From: Macrotrachela quadricornifera
Taxonomy: Eukaryota; Rotifera; Eurotatoria; Philodinida; Philodinidae
Direction: 5' to 3'
DNA: 64,000 bases
NCBI GenBank assembly: GCA_022393335.1
Contig: JAJEKB010021763.1
Coordinates: forward strand, 1-64,000
Shown in pieces: positions 1 to 12,560 of the stretch. Within the stretch, counting starts at the first letter, position 1; each line of letters starts with the position of its first letter. Both the position numbers and the translations under genes were made by a program. Below the pieces are notes generated by a model. It did no database searches and was not told the origin of the DNA. It worked only from the letters and a program-made list of their open reading frames with translations.

Positions 1-2392
1 TGAACAACAAAGTAAAATCTTAAAAAACAAAATGATAACTTTTGTAGTCCATGTTCAGACGATTCTAATGCGATAGGACAGTTGCTTCTATCTCTTGTTA
101 CAAAAAACTAGATAGGTTTACAAGATTAGTCACAGATACGTACTTTTGAGCATGTGGAGATATCTATATTGGGCAGAGTTTTTTAAACTTTTTTAAACTT
201 TAGATCTATTTAAATGACGTTTTCTTACTCAGTTTTTCACGCTGATTCAAAATATAATATTTTTAAAAAGTTTAAGACAAAATATGTCCTCAAAATTTCG
301 TCATTTCTATAAAAAAAATCAGATATAACTGTATATATGACATTTTTAGTCATTCGACTTGTTTAGTGTTTTTCTCAGCCAAACAGCGATCGAATTAAAA
401 TAAGATATACATATTCGTGATCAACTTTTCAAGCTCTATCACATCATATACATATGAACGAGAAAAAAATTCCACTCCAATTTTGCATTACCGGCACCTT
501 ATAAAGTATTCAATTTGACTTACATTTAATGTTTATAAAAGAGCTCTTAATTATATTTTATCATAGATACGATTTTCATTCATGAATTGTAATCGATATC
601 TTGATGGAAAACAATCTTGACATTTATTAATTATTTTTCAAGACGTATTTTTTATTAAACAAAAATGACAACTTCTCTCAGGCATTTCAATGTGCAACGA
701 GTATATTTTTTTTATAAGACTTCCCATTTAGCAAACGTTTTGTCCAAGAAGATGTTTAATATCGAGTTTCTGAAATAGCCTGGAAGTACATAGACGTACA
801 GAAGTCTTACTTTTTTCTCTTGTGCTAAACATTCTGTTTAACAAGTTTATATAGAAATATACTGACTATATTATTAATACATTTCAATCGTGATTCTTTC
901 GTATTCTAATCTGATTTTTTGCATATATTTATACGAATCAATAGAATTGTTTTGAAATTTAGTATAAAATTCATTTTAAATTTGCTGATATGATAGTAAT
1001 CAGAAAGATATGTTAAAACTAGTCTTTTTATGTATTCGCAGTTTATTCATACATTTTAAAGCGGTTCTTTAGTATAGACTCAAAACTAACTATGAGGACA
1101 ATATCTATTGAACCAACTTGAGTTTTATCATAAATAGATCTCTTCTGATATTTTGTTTCATGTACTCTATGTCGATTAATACATGAAAATATCAGTAAAA
1201 AGAAATAATAATTATTTTTGCTAGTTTCTTTCGAAATAGTTTAATAAGTCTTTAATGTAAAAATAGGTGTAAAACAGAATTCTTATCAATCTGCTTAGTC
1301 ACACAATTCATGTAGGATGACAACGGCACAACAAAATATTTGTTTTTGTTTGACTTTTCTTGATATTTGATAAAGTCTGAATCATTATTATTTTTATGTT
1401 TTTTCATATTTACTTATACAATTCATATGACGTGAGTAGAAATTTTTATTGATTTTTTCGAACGTATCATTCAGATTTATTCTAAGTACAAATAGTATGA
1501 ATTTTTTTGTCAATTCTTTTCTTGTAGAGAATTACTCATACCGTGTTACGAACGTCATCACATAATGCTACCACTAAAATGCCACGTCGTTGTTCTGTTC
1601 CTTGCGTTTGTCATTGTGGCTCTTACCATTTATACCACATCATCATCATATGTTCTTGCATCATTTAATAGCAACAGCATTTCATAATATAAATAATCAA
1701 TGTTTCATTGTAGTCTAATATATTTATAAACTATATTCACCTTATCGTCCACTATTTTTATTTTCGTGCTATATTTATCTATTAATATAACATCAGACTC
1801 TAAAATTATGATCCGGCATTTCATGTATAGTGTATTAGGATATGTTCAAGTAAAAACTTTCCCTCTACAACAATCTCTTACAAATACATTAGTCAACAAA
1901 ATCTCCGTCATTCCACTCATGGCACAACCATACGAAATTATTAATGTTACTGATGTTGATACTAAACGACCTGATAAACCTAATGGTTGATTTCATAAAT
2001 ATTAATTGTATGTTATTATATGTATCAAATAGGACTAAATTGGCTTATTTTACTTATATACACATTATTGTAATGTGTTGTACAATAAATGGTATGTATA
2101 GTATATTATATTATTAAATTTAATATTTATTCTTTATTTTCTAATAGTTTTTGTTCAAAACTTTTGACTCTACATGGTCTTTATGTTTATATTTCAAAAA
2201 AAAAAAACAAAAAATTCAAATCAACAAACAACTATGCATTATGTGTTTGTTTTAATAATGAAATTGTATTTTCTTCTTATTGTAAAAATTCAATCAGAAA
2301 ATATATTCAATAAAAGATATTTATTAAATTATAATAATAGAATATAACACTAGAGTGCCTGAATAAATAATTAAAAAACAAAACAAATTTTT
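1..2392. other. AT-rich spacer, no confident gene
   Basis: No gene could be supported here. The only hints are a 40-codon plus-strand reading frame at about 1565-1687 that would encode a basic start followed by a strongly hydrophobic stretch (VVVLFLAFVIVAL), and an open segment at about 1766-1990 ending in PDKPNG. A polypyrimidine tract with TAG lies just before the first one (about 1526). They could be two exons of a small membrane protein, but no phase-consistent junction was found, so no CDS is called. Confidence 0.4.
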
Positions 2393-3407
2393 TTAATCAT
2401 GAATAAGTTTTTTAAGTTTAGCAACAGATTCATGATCAAGTGAATGCCAATGAAGTACTTCTAAATCTTCTTTCATATGTTTTTCATCTGTTGTACCAGT
2501 TAATGGTGTAAGACCAATATCCATTAAAAATCGAAAAAATACTTGAGCCGATGTACCATGACGTTCTTGAGCAAGTTGTTTAACAAGTGAATGTTCAAGA
2601 ATATGTGGATTAGCTGTTAATGTCCAAAAACTTTGATAAAAAATATTTTTTTCTCGACAAAATTGTCTTATATCATGATCAAAATTTGTTTCATCATGAA
2701 AACGATTTTGTACAACAGATGGTTTATGTCGAGCATCATCATATAATTTTCTTAAATCATTAAGACTATATAAATTACTTATACCTAATTGTTTAACACG
2801 ACCTTCATCAACAAATTTTTCACATTCATGATAAACTTCCATAGTTAATTCATGTGATCGTTCAGGACCATGAAGTACTAATGAATCAATATAATCAGTT
2901 TGTAAATTTTGTAATGATGTTGCAAATGATTGACGAACTTGTTCACTTAATGATACACGTGGATCATATGGTAATGGTTTTGATCGATCTTGTCCATTAA
3001 TACTTGTAAATTTTGTTTGAATAAATAAATCTTTACGAGGTATATTATGTTTTGTTTGAAGTTCAACAAGTGCTTTTCCAACAAGATCTTCACTAGAAGA
3101 AAAAAAATAAGATTTTTAAATTATGATTTTGAAAAAAAAAATTAAATTAAATTCTTTACCGATAATGTTTCGGTTGACATGCTGTATCAATACCACGAAA
3201 ACCATTAAGTATTGCTTTAATTACAAGTTGTGTTGTTGCTTCTTTTTTCCAAGCTGTACCATAAATTAAACGTGGCATTTGTATACCAGCATTTGTTGTA
3301 ACAGTTATTGTAGACATTTTTTTATCTTTATTAATAAAATGAAAATAAATACCAAAAAGAATAATGAGAAGACAAAGAATAGTTTTTAAACTAATTATCT
3401 GAAACAT
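2393..3407 (-). CDS. Aldo/keto reductase with N-terminal membrane segment
   Basis: Two exons, 3407..3160 and 3092..2393, give 315 residues; the 67 bp intron joins in phase within an Arg codon. The protein should be an NAD(P)H-dependent oxidoreductase of the AKR (TIM-barrel) superfamily reducing carbonyl substrates; the substrate is unknown. Visible landmarks are the GIDTA motif with the catalytic Asp, a QPKHYRED segment supplying the Tyr, QTKF with the Lys, and LVLHGP with the His, so the catalytic tetrad looks complete. Spacing between the Asp and Tyr is longer than in classical animal AKRs; I associate the QPKHYRED form with fungal, plant and bacterial members (recollection, not searched). 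About 30 residues before an internal MSTITV form a hydrophobic helix, so the enzyme may be membrane-anchored, or translation may start at the internal Met. Conservation supports a working gene. Confidence 0.9.
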
Positions 3408-5056
3408 TTAGAAATAAATAATATGTACTTATATGGATCATTAGTTTTTTAATAATCAATGATATTATTGGTGATAAAATATCTAATGATTTATTGTTGA
3501 AAATTTTATGTTAAATAAAAGATTTAATTGAATGAAAATAAAGATTTACTTTTTTTAGCTTATATATTCATTTCATAATCAATATATTTCTCAAAATATT
3601 AAAAGAATATTAATTGAAAAACTAACGCCATCTTTAAATAGAAAGAAGAATAGATATGAGTATATTAAGAAAGAATTTAGGGATTCCAATTTAGTTTCTC
3701 GAAAAAAATTACATAAAGCAAACTGAAACCATTGAATTATCAAATGTATATGAAAATTTGTTTTTCAAGATTACAATTAATTGATTCATAGTATTAAAAT
3801 TGTGAAATGCTTAGTAATTTCATCTAGATATACTTATTTAAATAAAAAATTAATTTTTTTGTTTTTCTTGTCTTCTTAATTATTATCATCATAAATCTTG
3901 TTTTCATCAATTGAATTTTCTTTAATATATTTGCTAACATTTATTCTTAATCTTGAAATGATAATGGGGATTCAGTTACTATTCTTTTCAGTTGAATACT
4001 AACAATTAGAGTTACTCTTATTTATATCAATATTTTCAATCTTGATAAAATTGATGTCCTACCTACAGAAATAGTAAATTGATTTTTATTAGAATTCGTT
4101 ATAACAAATGAAAATTTTCATCATAGATTTTAATTAAAAAATAGATGACAGTAGTAATCGTAAAAAAAACATTCCTCATTCCAATTTACCAAGAATTTCA
4201 CATAGCTTAAAATAAAATCATCAATCGATATCTTATTTTAATATATTCATCAACAAATAAACTTAATTTTTTCTCTTTTATCTTCACATCATTATACATT
4301 TCAATAAAACAAACAAAATATGATAAAGATAGAAAATAACCAAAATTCATAACTATGGGGAAAAAAAAACCGTCAATTTTTTCTTTAAAAAACAAGAATG
4401 TTGTCTAATACAATTTCTCTAAATAGAATAGAACAAAACATTCATACACGAATACACTATCATTTTAATTCTGATGAATCAGCATAAAGATTCTTCAAGA
4501 AAAAAAAAAAGTAGAGAATAGAGACGTGTCTTATCTGTCTATGGTATAAATATCCATACCAATCTTATGTATTTACTCATCCATCATTGTTCACTCATAT
4601 TTTATCAGTTCTCAACCGACATATAAGACATCAAGTTAAATCCTATTTAAACTCATGTAAATAAAAATTTTGAATAATATGATAAAATTAACTGTTGATA
4701 TATTGAAAATATAATCGATAAATAATAATAAAATACAAACAGGTAAATAATATTTTTAATATTTTATTTTCTATAGTTTTATCTATGAAAATATAAGATT
4801 CATAATGTATAAAAAATATTTCATTCAATTGGGTAAAAATGCGATCTACACATAGATTTAAATGAAATTTGTGAGATCACATTTTTATTCTATTGTTGAT
4901 GATTATAACAATTTTGAATCAATTAAATATATTTATATATTAAGAAAATATTTAGTAATTAAAATTTTTTTTTGTTCTTGTTCATAGTTAATAAATGTTC
5001 AATGATGATATATTTTTTATTTTTATGGAAAAGAAAAAAGTAATAAATTAAAAAGT
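3408..5056. other. Intergenic spacer
   Basis: AT-rich DNA without a supportable gene. A TATAAATA-like string lies near 4546 inside a small imperfect palindrome (ggtataaatatccatacc), but no reading frame follows it closely. Short open stretches here have no intron phase support and no recognisable domain. Confidence 0.4.
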
Positions 5057-5660
5057 TTAATGTTTTTCTGCTAATCCTACATTAACATTATCTTGTGGAG
5101 CTTTTTCAGGTTTTTTTGAAAGTTCAGGATGAGGTTTATGAGATGCAAGTCGACCAGCATCAATAAATTGTTGAGCAAGTTCAAATTGAATTTTTTGATC
5201 AAGTTTGGATTGAAGTGGTTTAAGTATATCGGCTTCTTCTTCATCTAAATGATGCACTAAAAAAAAACAAAAAGAAAAATAAATTTCAAAAACATTTTAT
5301 TTTTTTTACTTAAATCATACTTAATTTTTGTATAGCTTTTCGTATTTGTTTCCAAGTAACAGTAGGTTGTTCAACTAATTTTTTAAGTTCTGTTTCAAGT
5401 TCACGATGTTCTTTTATACCATGTTCAATAAGATGATGTCCACCTTTTTTTTCATCTTTTAAATAAATTTCGACTTTAGGATAAAATGCTATTTCTTCTT
5501 TATGTCCATGTAAACATATATATTCAATCCATTCTCGAACACGTGAATCAAGTTCAGTTGTATCTTCAACACTTTTAAAATGTTCATATTCATCACGCAT
5601 ATATTTATGTTCAGATAAAATTAAATCAATTATACCAAGAGATTCAAATGAATTTGCCAT
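5057..5660 (-). CDS. Hemerythrin-like HHE domain protein
   Basis: Exons 5660..5321 and 5256..5057 join in phase across a 64 bp intron to give 179 residues. The product is a four-helix-bundle protein of the hemerythrin/HHE cation-binding family, which binds a di-iron centre and acts in oxygen sensing or binding, or iron handling. Candidate ligands are seen in order: His in SEHKYMRDEYEH, the HGHKEEIAFYP segment (H-x3-E), HHLIEHGIKEH, and HHLDEEE right after the intron. The C-terminal 50 residues are polar, with a Pro/Lys-rich tail (KPHPELSKKPEKAP). Length fits the single-domain HHE family. It lies 1.65 kb from the aldo/keto reductase on the same strand; they look like separate genes. The ATG at 5660 is preceded by AT-rich DNA with no competing upstream start in frame nearby. 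Confidence 0.88.
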
Positions 5661-6267
5661 TATAATATTGAAATAATACTAAAATAAAGATAAAATAAAT
5701 TTAGATATTATTATTGATTCATCAAGTATATTTTATTGGTCTATGAATTTAGAAATCAGCATTTAAGAAGACTAGCGAAATCTGTCGTAAGGTGTAGATG
5801 ACTGTACTAGTTTATATTTAATCCTCATATATTACAATTTCGTTTGATTTAATCTAAACTTTTCCTTGAATAAAATTATAAATCACGAAAAGAAAAAAAA
5901 AAAATTTTTTTTAAAGAGCACATGCGAGTGTTTTTTATTTTTGTTTTGTCGTTGAAATCTTTTGTTGTACAACATGCACTCATATACATGAACCAAAAAC
6001 ACAAAGATATATATATAGAGAAAAGAAACCAAAAATAAGAACAGAAGAAGCAAAAGCCGAAAAGAAAAACAAAAAACAAAAAAAGTTAAATGGCACACGC
6101 ATGAGCTTACTTTCGTATTAACACAAGGATAAGACAAGAAAAAGAAAAGAAAAAAAACCCGACGTCAAGAAAAATACTATACTATCTTTAACTTATATCT
6201 CTATGTAGAAATTCGTTTGTCGTCGTAAGATAAAGCGAAAAAAAAAATATAATAATAATAATAAAGC
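5661..6267. other. Spacer with purine-rich tract and AAT microsatellite
   Basis: No gene is supported. The stretch 5884-6160 is strongly purine-rich on the plus strand (runs of AAAAG/GAAAA), which opens spurious pyrimidine-coded frames on the other strand rich in Phe and Cys. A short (ATA)n run sits at about 6248-6264 next to the SOX stop codon, in its 3' untranslated region. Confidence 0.4.
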
Positions 6268-7667
6268 TTAGAGGCATAAAAAGTCATAAGTTGAATATGG
6301 TGATGATGGAACTATATCCGTTGAATTTGTACCAAAATTAGATAAAGGAGTATCAATCCAACCACTACTATCATAATGATGATCAACATCAGTTAATTGA
6401 TTAATTGATGAATCATGTAATGTTTCATATTCTACACAAATAATAATAATAATAATTTAATATATTTAAAAAAAAAAAACAATTTATTTTTTACCATTTG
6501 GATCATCCATAACGGAAGCTAATACTTGTTGATTATTACTAATAGGTATTTGAAACATATTACAATTATTAACAAAATAATCGACCAATGTTGGTGTTGA
6601 TTCGTCAATAATAATTGAAGATGATGATGATGATGGAGGTGGAGGTGTCATAGGTAATAATGTTGGTGGTGGTAATACTATATCATCATGTTTATTTATT
6701 ATTTGTATACGTACAGCTCGTCGTGATGATATAGGAGATGTTTGAGTACGATGAATAGGTGCAATAATAACTGATTGAGGTTGTTCCGTTAATTGATAAA
6801 ACCATTCATTATTATTCTCAGATGATGATATTGATGATGATGGAATCATTGCTTGACACATTGCTAAAACATTTGATTGTACAGGATGAGGAATTGGATT
6901 TGAAATAGGTGATAATGATGATTGATAAGAGTAAGAATTTAATGATGAAGATGATGTAGAATGTAATGGTGAGGAAGTCATATTAGAATATTGTTGTTGA
7001 GCTATATAAATTAAAATAGAAAAAAAAAAGAAAAAATAAAATAATAATTTATATTTATAAATATATATCAAACATGAAATAGTATGATTCTTTTTAAATA
7101 TTGTTTTATTTCCATTTGTTGAACGTTGTTTTGGTTTAAATTTATAATCTGGATGATCAATATGATGTTGACGTTTTAATGCTTCAGCCATATCCAAAAA
7201 TGGTTGTTTCTCTTCAACTGACATATGTCTAAAAAAATCTTTTTATTTTTCAATAAAATAAAATATCAATTATACAAAAAACAAAAAAAATCGTTTTTTT
7301 TTCTTACCGCCATGTTTCACCAAGTAATCTACTCAATGATGTTTGACTAACACCAGAACCATCACTAGATACACGTTTTCTTTCACCACGTGCCCATAAT
7401 AAAAATGCATTCATTGGTCGTTTAACAACGGAATTTCTATTATTTCTATTACTATTATTATTAGTACTATTATCATATATATCTCCAAAATGTTCATCAA
7501 TTGTTTGTATTGGTGTCATTGCTTCCATTTTTGGCAAATAAGAATCTATTGCCAAATACTAAATAAATAGAATAAAATTAAAGAAAAATAAAATTTTATT
7601 GTCAAAAAAAACAAAAATATTCAGTTACATCGTGAAATGACGAAGATGGAGCTGACATCATCATCAT
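6268..7667 (-). CDS. SOX-family HMG-box transcription factor
   Basis: Five exons (7667..7629, 7558..7308, 7228..7074, 7001..6495, 6431..6268) join in phase to give 371 residues. The start is the first of four consecutive Met codons at 7667, with an in-frame stop just upstream. The HMG box spans about residues 58-130: VKRPMNAFLLWARGERKRV, then SRLLGETWR, HMSVEEKQPFLDMAEALKRQ and HPDYKFKPKQR, the signature of sequence-specific SOX proteins that bend DNA in the minor groove. An intron splits the box after ETWR. The rest is low-complexity Ser/Gln/Asn/Pro-rich and could activate transcription. ERKRV and the EALKRQH region are reminiscent of the SoxF group, but the box is divergent and the subgroup is uncertain. 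It is 380 bp from the homeobox gene on the same strand. Confidence 0.9.
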
Positions 7668-8049
7668 CGTTTATCAGATGCTTAACGTATGTTGTATCGA
7701 TTAACAAAATAGTATATCTGTTATATTTAATTTACCCTCGATTACAATAAGAGAGTGCAATAAATAGAAAAGAAAGAAATGTGCGTTTGTGTCCAGTTAA
7801 AATGAATCATAGATTTATATATATATATATGTATATGTATATATACATGAACAAAAGAATGAATATCTGTACTTATCAAACGATATGATATTTCGAATAG
7901 GTTCCGAGTGCATGTTCTGATATACAAAGAGAACAATATTATTTGTTATTTTCTCTTTAAATCTAAAGAATGAATACTGATAGAATCGATTTATTTGACT
8001 ATTAGAATTTATTTAAAAACAAAGAAAAAATAAAGTTAACATAATATAT
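7668..8049. repeat. Spacer with TA/TG dinucleotide repeat
   Basis: The 382 bp between the homeobox stop and the SOX start codon carries an (AT)n/(GTAT)n simple repeat at about 7815-7847. It should contain the SOX promoter and the 3' end of the homeobox gene; no clear core promoter motif could be assigned. Confidence 0.4.
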
Positions 8050-8551
8050 TTATGAATGAAAACAATTTGCTGGTGGATAATAATATGTTGTATAAGGTGG
8101 ATAAATTGATTGATCAATCATTGATGAAGTTTGAACAAAGTAACAACATGAACAAGTTGTTGGTAATGGTGCAGGTGCTGGTGTATAGTAATACATTGGT
8201 TGCATTGGCTAGAAAATATAATATTTATAAAACTCAGGAAATAAAAAAATAAAACTTACTATTGATGATGGTTGTGAAGGTAATGGAGTAGAAATTGATT
8301 CACTCGATACTAATCTTGAATCATTACGCTATAAAGGAAAAACAAACAATAAGATGTAAGATAAGAAAAAAAAGATTTACTCGTCGATTTGAAAACCAAT
8401 CTTGAATTTGTTTTAATGTTCGACCAGTTAATTGAGCAAGTTGATGACGTTCAGTTGCTGATGGATATGGATTTTGAGTATAGAATGTAAGAAGAATTGT
8501 TCGTTGTCGTGTATTAAGAGGTTCACGTGATTTTGGTTTTGAAGTTGACAT
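8050..8551 (-). CDS. Small homeodomain protein (SIX-like homeodomain, no SIX domain)
   Basis: Exons 8551..8381, 8328..8260 and 8208..8050 join at phase-0 junctions and give 132 residues. The homeodomain covers about residues 5-64 and has the canonical 60-residue spacing: the PYPS turn, QLAQLTGRTLKQIQDWF in helices 2-3 and WFSNRRR, with Trp48, Phe49, Asn51 and Arg53 present and Ser at position 50. There is no three-residue TALE insertion despite the PYP motif. The pattern NPYPS...LAQLTGRT...WFxNRR is closest in my reading to SIX-class homeodomains, but the SIX domain that normally precedes it is absent. One intron falls right after NRR. The C-terminal half is rich in Tyr, Pro and Ser (YYYTPAPAP, YPPYTTYYYPP). 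A DNA-binding regulator is the likely role; the target is unknown. Confidence 0.85.
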
Positions 8552-11500
8552 TATTTGTTAATGCATAAAAATGAATATTCATCTACCTCTTCTTCTACAA
8601 TCTGATAACACCAATCTAATATATTCATAATATTAAGTGTATTAACTATTGATTGTTAACATTGTTTCTTTAATTAAGCCAATTTAGAGAGAAAACAGAA
8701 CAATTAAAACAAATGTTCTCTTTCAATTAAATCAGGGAAATAATTTTATTGAATGTAGACTATATAGAAAAGAATAGAATCGAATACATTTTATGATTTA
8801 AGTTTAAGAAGAATATTGATACAAAAGCCAAAAATAAAACTTTAATATAAAGTTATGATGTGCATACGAATGAGTAATAATCATTTAGTAAAATAAAGAG
8901 ATAATATTGTTATTTATTACTAAGATATTGAAATGTTTTTAATATGGTCTTTTTTTTTATTTCGGTCGAAGAGTAAGTTTCGTAAAGAGATAACTGATGA
9001 ATATTGAACAACGAACAAATGCTTGATGATTAATTGAATTAATGATAAAAGTAATTGAGCGGTTGATCTGATTTTTTTCCATTTCAGACTACGTTCATTC
9101 AATATGACCTACATATTCTACAATCTTGAGAAAGGATGAAGGCAAAACAAGTTTAAAAATTTTAAGACATACAATAAATATTACAATTATCGACATGCTC
9201 ACACATTGAAACTAAGAAATGGTATGTTCTTGAAGCATTTGATGCTAGTGGAATGATCCTTATATTCTTTAGATGAAATAAAAAGCAAGCGATTGAAGAT
9301 AATAAATAATTTGTGTTCATCTATGATAGCTTTTATGAAATCAACACATTCATGAAGACCTCTGGAATTGAGCAACTGAATTTAACTGTAGTAACGCTTC
9401 TATTTTATAAACAGAATGAATGAAGTTATATATGCGTTCACATCCAGTAGACAATTTTTAATATTTAATTGACTTTATTTTGATTGTAAGTGTGAGAGAG
9501 AGCTGTTTTGTATGACATTCGATAGAAAAAAACAGAAATCTACGTAAAACCCACTTTTTGACTGAACTTTGAAAAAATTTCAGCTTAATTTTTCGACGAG
9601 AATAAATTGGGCGAAAAATTTTATTGATGAATATAATGGACCCAAGTTCTACAAAATATGTCTATGTATAATGATCAAAATGCAATGAATTTTAGATAAG
9701 CACAACGAATTGATTATTCTAAGATTAAAAAATAAATCTTATGTTGTTCTCTTATAATTTAAAGTTATGATTGTTCACCTCTTTTCTACACAACTATCTT
9801 CATTTAGAATAACTAAACTTTCCACATCATACTAAATAATCAGTTTACTTGAAAACAAAAGTTTTGCATAAGATAGTGTGTTCGAAATAATACTAGCCTT
9901 CTATAGATATTCGTTCAGCGTATTTTTCTACCTATGCAGTCCAATTCAATTAGTATTATATCACAAACGACGCGGATTTTGAAACAGGAGAATAACTAGT
10001 ATCTGGAAGTTCTGAATTAATGAGAATTAGGAGACACCATCATATTTTTTCAAGTCAATAATATTTTATCCAATGAAAAACGCTCTGATTTACTTTCTAA
10101 TTTTGTAAGAAATAAGAATTTTGAATCACGTATTATTTCATAGTGGTTACTAAAGGTTTTTGATTTTACTTAAATAAGAGCTTCGAAAAAAACATAGTTT
10201 AATTCGGTATTTTTGGGTAAAAGTTAGCAAAATTTCTGCTGCGTATTTGTTTTTCAGACTTTCAATTCACAGAAATAATAACAATATCAAATTATTGTGG
10301 AAAGTGTTGTACTTCCGACTACAAAACATTACCTTTACTCGAAGTGATTATGATATATAATCAACGACTTAAAATTTGACTGAAGGAAAAGTCATCATTA
10401 GAAACCAGAATTTTAAATTTAATACGACTTCGATGTTTACAATTTTTTCTGGAGCGAAACGTCCACTTGAACATATGTCAAACTATTACTTCTGCTAGTA
10501 AATCCTTTATGAAATATTTCAAAATACACGGTATAAAAGATATAGGTAGTAAAACGTATATAAATTATGCATCAGTTGACACAACAAAAAATCAGTCTTG
10601 CCCTAGAATATGAAACAATAAGTACAATATTATATAATATTGATTGATACCAGCTTGCATAATTTTAGCCACAAGTTGTGTTTGAAGATTTGGAAACTCT
10701 CATGAAAATCATCGAAAATTTATCTATTAAAAAAAATTATTTATGTTATCCTAATAAATCTTTTGTATTGTATCAATAAATATGATCCATGAGTAAGTGC
10801 ATGCAGAGAGAAAAAGAGCTATGAAAATAAGCGAAAATAAGTAGCCAGTATCATAATCTAATAGAATGGCTGGTGATTTTCTTTTTAGTTTTAGAAAGAA
10901 ATCCAATACATTTTTTGATAGTTCTCTTCATGCCATCTATTAGTTCATCGAATTGATATTTTTATCTAAATATATTGATTTAAATGACAGTCAAGGATTT
11001 TTTTTCTTTTAATCTTCATATATTTATCTCTCAAGCATTTATTTACGAAAGATTCATTTTCTTTTCTTCCTTTTGGAGATGATAATAACGACAATATGTA
11101 CATTAAAATTTGACACTACTGACTTTTCATTTATAACGAAAAAACAAGCAGAATTAATGCTTAAACGTAAGTGCATATATAATAGAAATCATTTTTTTAT
11201 TTCTAATGTAGTTTTTAGTAATTAGAATTGTTGATGAGTCAATACTAACTGTAATATCAAAACAAATGAAAATAAAATCCTGTTATTCTATGTGATCTAC
11301 TATGTTAAACAAAGGATAATATTTTATTTCATAGTATGTCATACGAAATCTGTACATTATCTATGAGATAAAGTATACGATAGAAAGAGATAAGATAATT
11401 CTTGTTCGAAGATTATCATATAAAGTTGAAAGTTAAATTATTATTAAATAAAATATTTTCAATAAAGCATTACCATCATTTTCACATACTTATCCGTAAA

Positions 11501-11868
11501 AGTTCCATATCTCTTAATATTTCACAGAAAATTTTTCGTAGAGTAAAAAAAAATAGAAAACGTTATGTCATTCAATCATCAATCTGTTTTACTTTCAATA
11601 AGTTGATGAGGATGAAAAGAGATGTATTTTCATCTGAGCTTTTTCATATTTTGTCATGGTAAATAATGGTTATTTTTTGTTTTCTGCCGATTTCAATTGT
11701 TAAGAAAAGAAGTAAGATATATTGACCAGACGGCTACACATACAGATGCAAAACGACGAATGAGATTGCCTAATTTTATATTTTGCTTCTTTCACATATA
11801 TGTATATATATATATACTAGGTGAATATAGCATTTCATTCGGTCAAATATTTGTGTGTAGGTGAAAAA
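8552..11868. other. 3.3 kb gene-poor spacer
   Basis: AT-rich sequence with frequent stops in all frames and no recognisable domain. An open stretch at 11402-11662 is Lys/Ile/Phe-rich low-complexity translation without exon signals and is not called. A (TA)n run sits at about 11799-11817, about 50 bp upstream of the next gene's start codon. Confidence 0.4.
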
Positions 11869-12445
11869 ATGTGGCATGATGATCATTTAGTTCAATTCAA
11901 TTTTAAATTTAGTCAATGCAATTTACTTGATGAAACATCGAATGTTTCATCTACTCATCATACAAAAACTATGATAAAAAATCATTTAATATCTCAAACA
12001 GTAACTAAAGAAAAAGATGAACAAATTCAAAAAGAAATTATTCAAACAATTGATAATTTTGAAAAAAATGTAAGTTTTTTTTATTATTTTATTTATCTTA
12101 AAAGATAGAAATTTTTAGTTACATAATTTGGATATATATGAAGAAAAATTATTAGCATTTTGTGGTTTATGGGAAGATTATCCACATCGTCGTTATCATA
12201 TGGAATTTCGTATTGAAATGGGTCAATTAGTTGGTTATTCTAATACTAATGATGCTAAAGCATTAACATATTATGATGGACATTTAATAAATATGATTAT
12301 AATATACTCAAAAGAAATAAATCGTTCATTAGATCATTATCGTGGTCGTCTTGGTTGGAATAAGAAATATATAATATGGGAAAAAAAAGATTCTTCTAAA
12401 GAAAGTGGTTGGCGTCCAACTCGAAGATGGATTAGAATTGAATAA
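11869..12445 (+). CDS. Orphan two-exon protein, 175 residues
   Basis: Exons 11869..12069 and 12119..12445 join in phase (codon boundary) across a 49 bp intron with a good GTAAGT donor and TTTTTAG acceptor. The N-terminal third is polar and Lys/Gln/Glu-rich after a short MWHDDHLVQF start. The second exon is compact and rich in Trp, Tyr and Arg (GLWEDYPHRRYHMEF, LDHYRGRLGW, GWRPTRRWIRIE), suggesting a small beta-rich or mixed fold. There is no signal peptide or membrane segment. I do not recognise the family. The start at 11869 is the first ATG after a TGTGTAG that could itself be a splice acceptor, so an upstream exon cannot be excluded. Poly(A) signals (AATAAA) follow the stop within 60 bp. 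Coding character of exon 2 is convincing; function unknown. Confidence 0.7.
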
Positions 12446-12560
12446 ATAATTGTTTTCTTCATTATTGTATTTTATGTATTCAGTTGTAATTAATAAATAT
12501 TTTCTTTGTATATTTCAAATTGTTTTTCTGTTTTATTCTTATGAAAAAATTGTATATAAC

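Noticed and set aside
1565..1990. Possible two-exon small membrane protein on the plus strand
   Set aside because: Hydrophobic start at 1565 is attractive, but no GT-AG pair joins it in phase to the downstream open segment.
4207..4395. 62-codon open frame, minus strand
   Set aside because: Low-complexity AT-driven translation, no exon signals and no domain.
5876..6137. Overlapping Phe/Cys-rich frames on the minus strand
   Set aside because: They arise from the purine-rich tract on the plus strand; composition is not protein-like.
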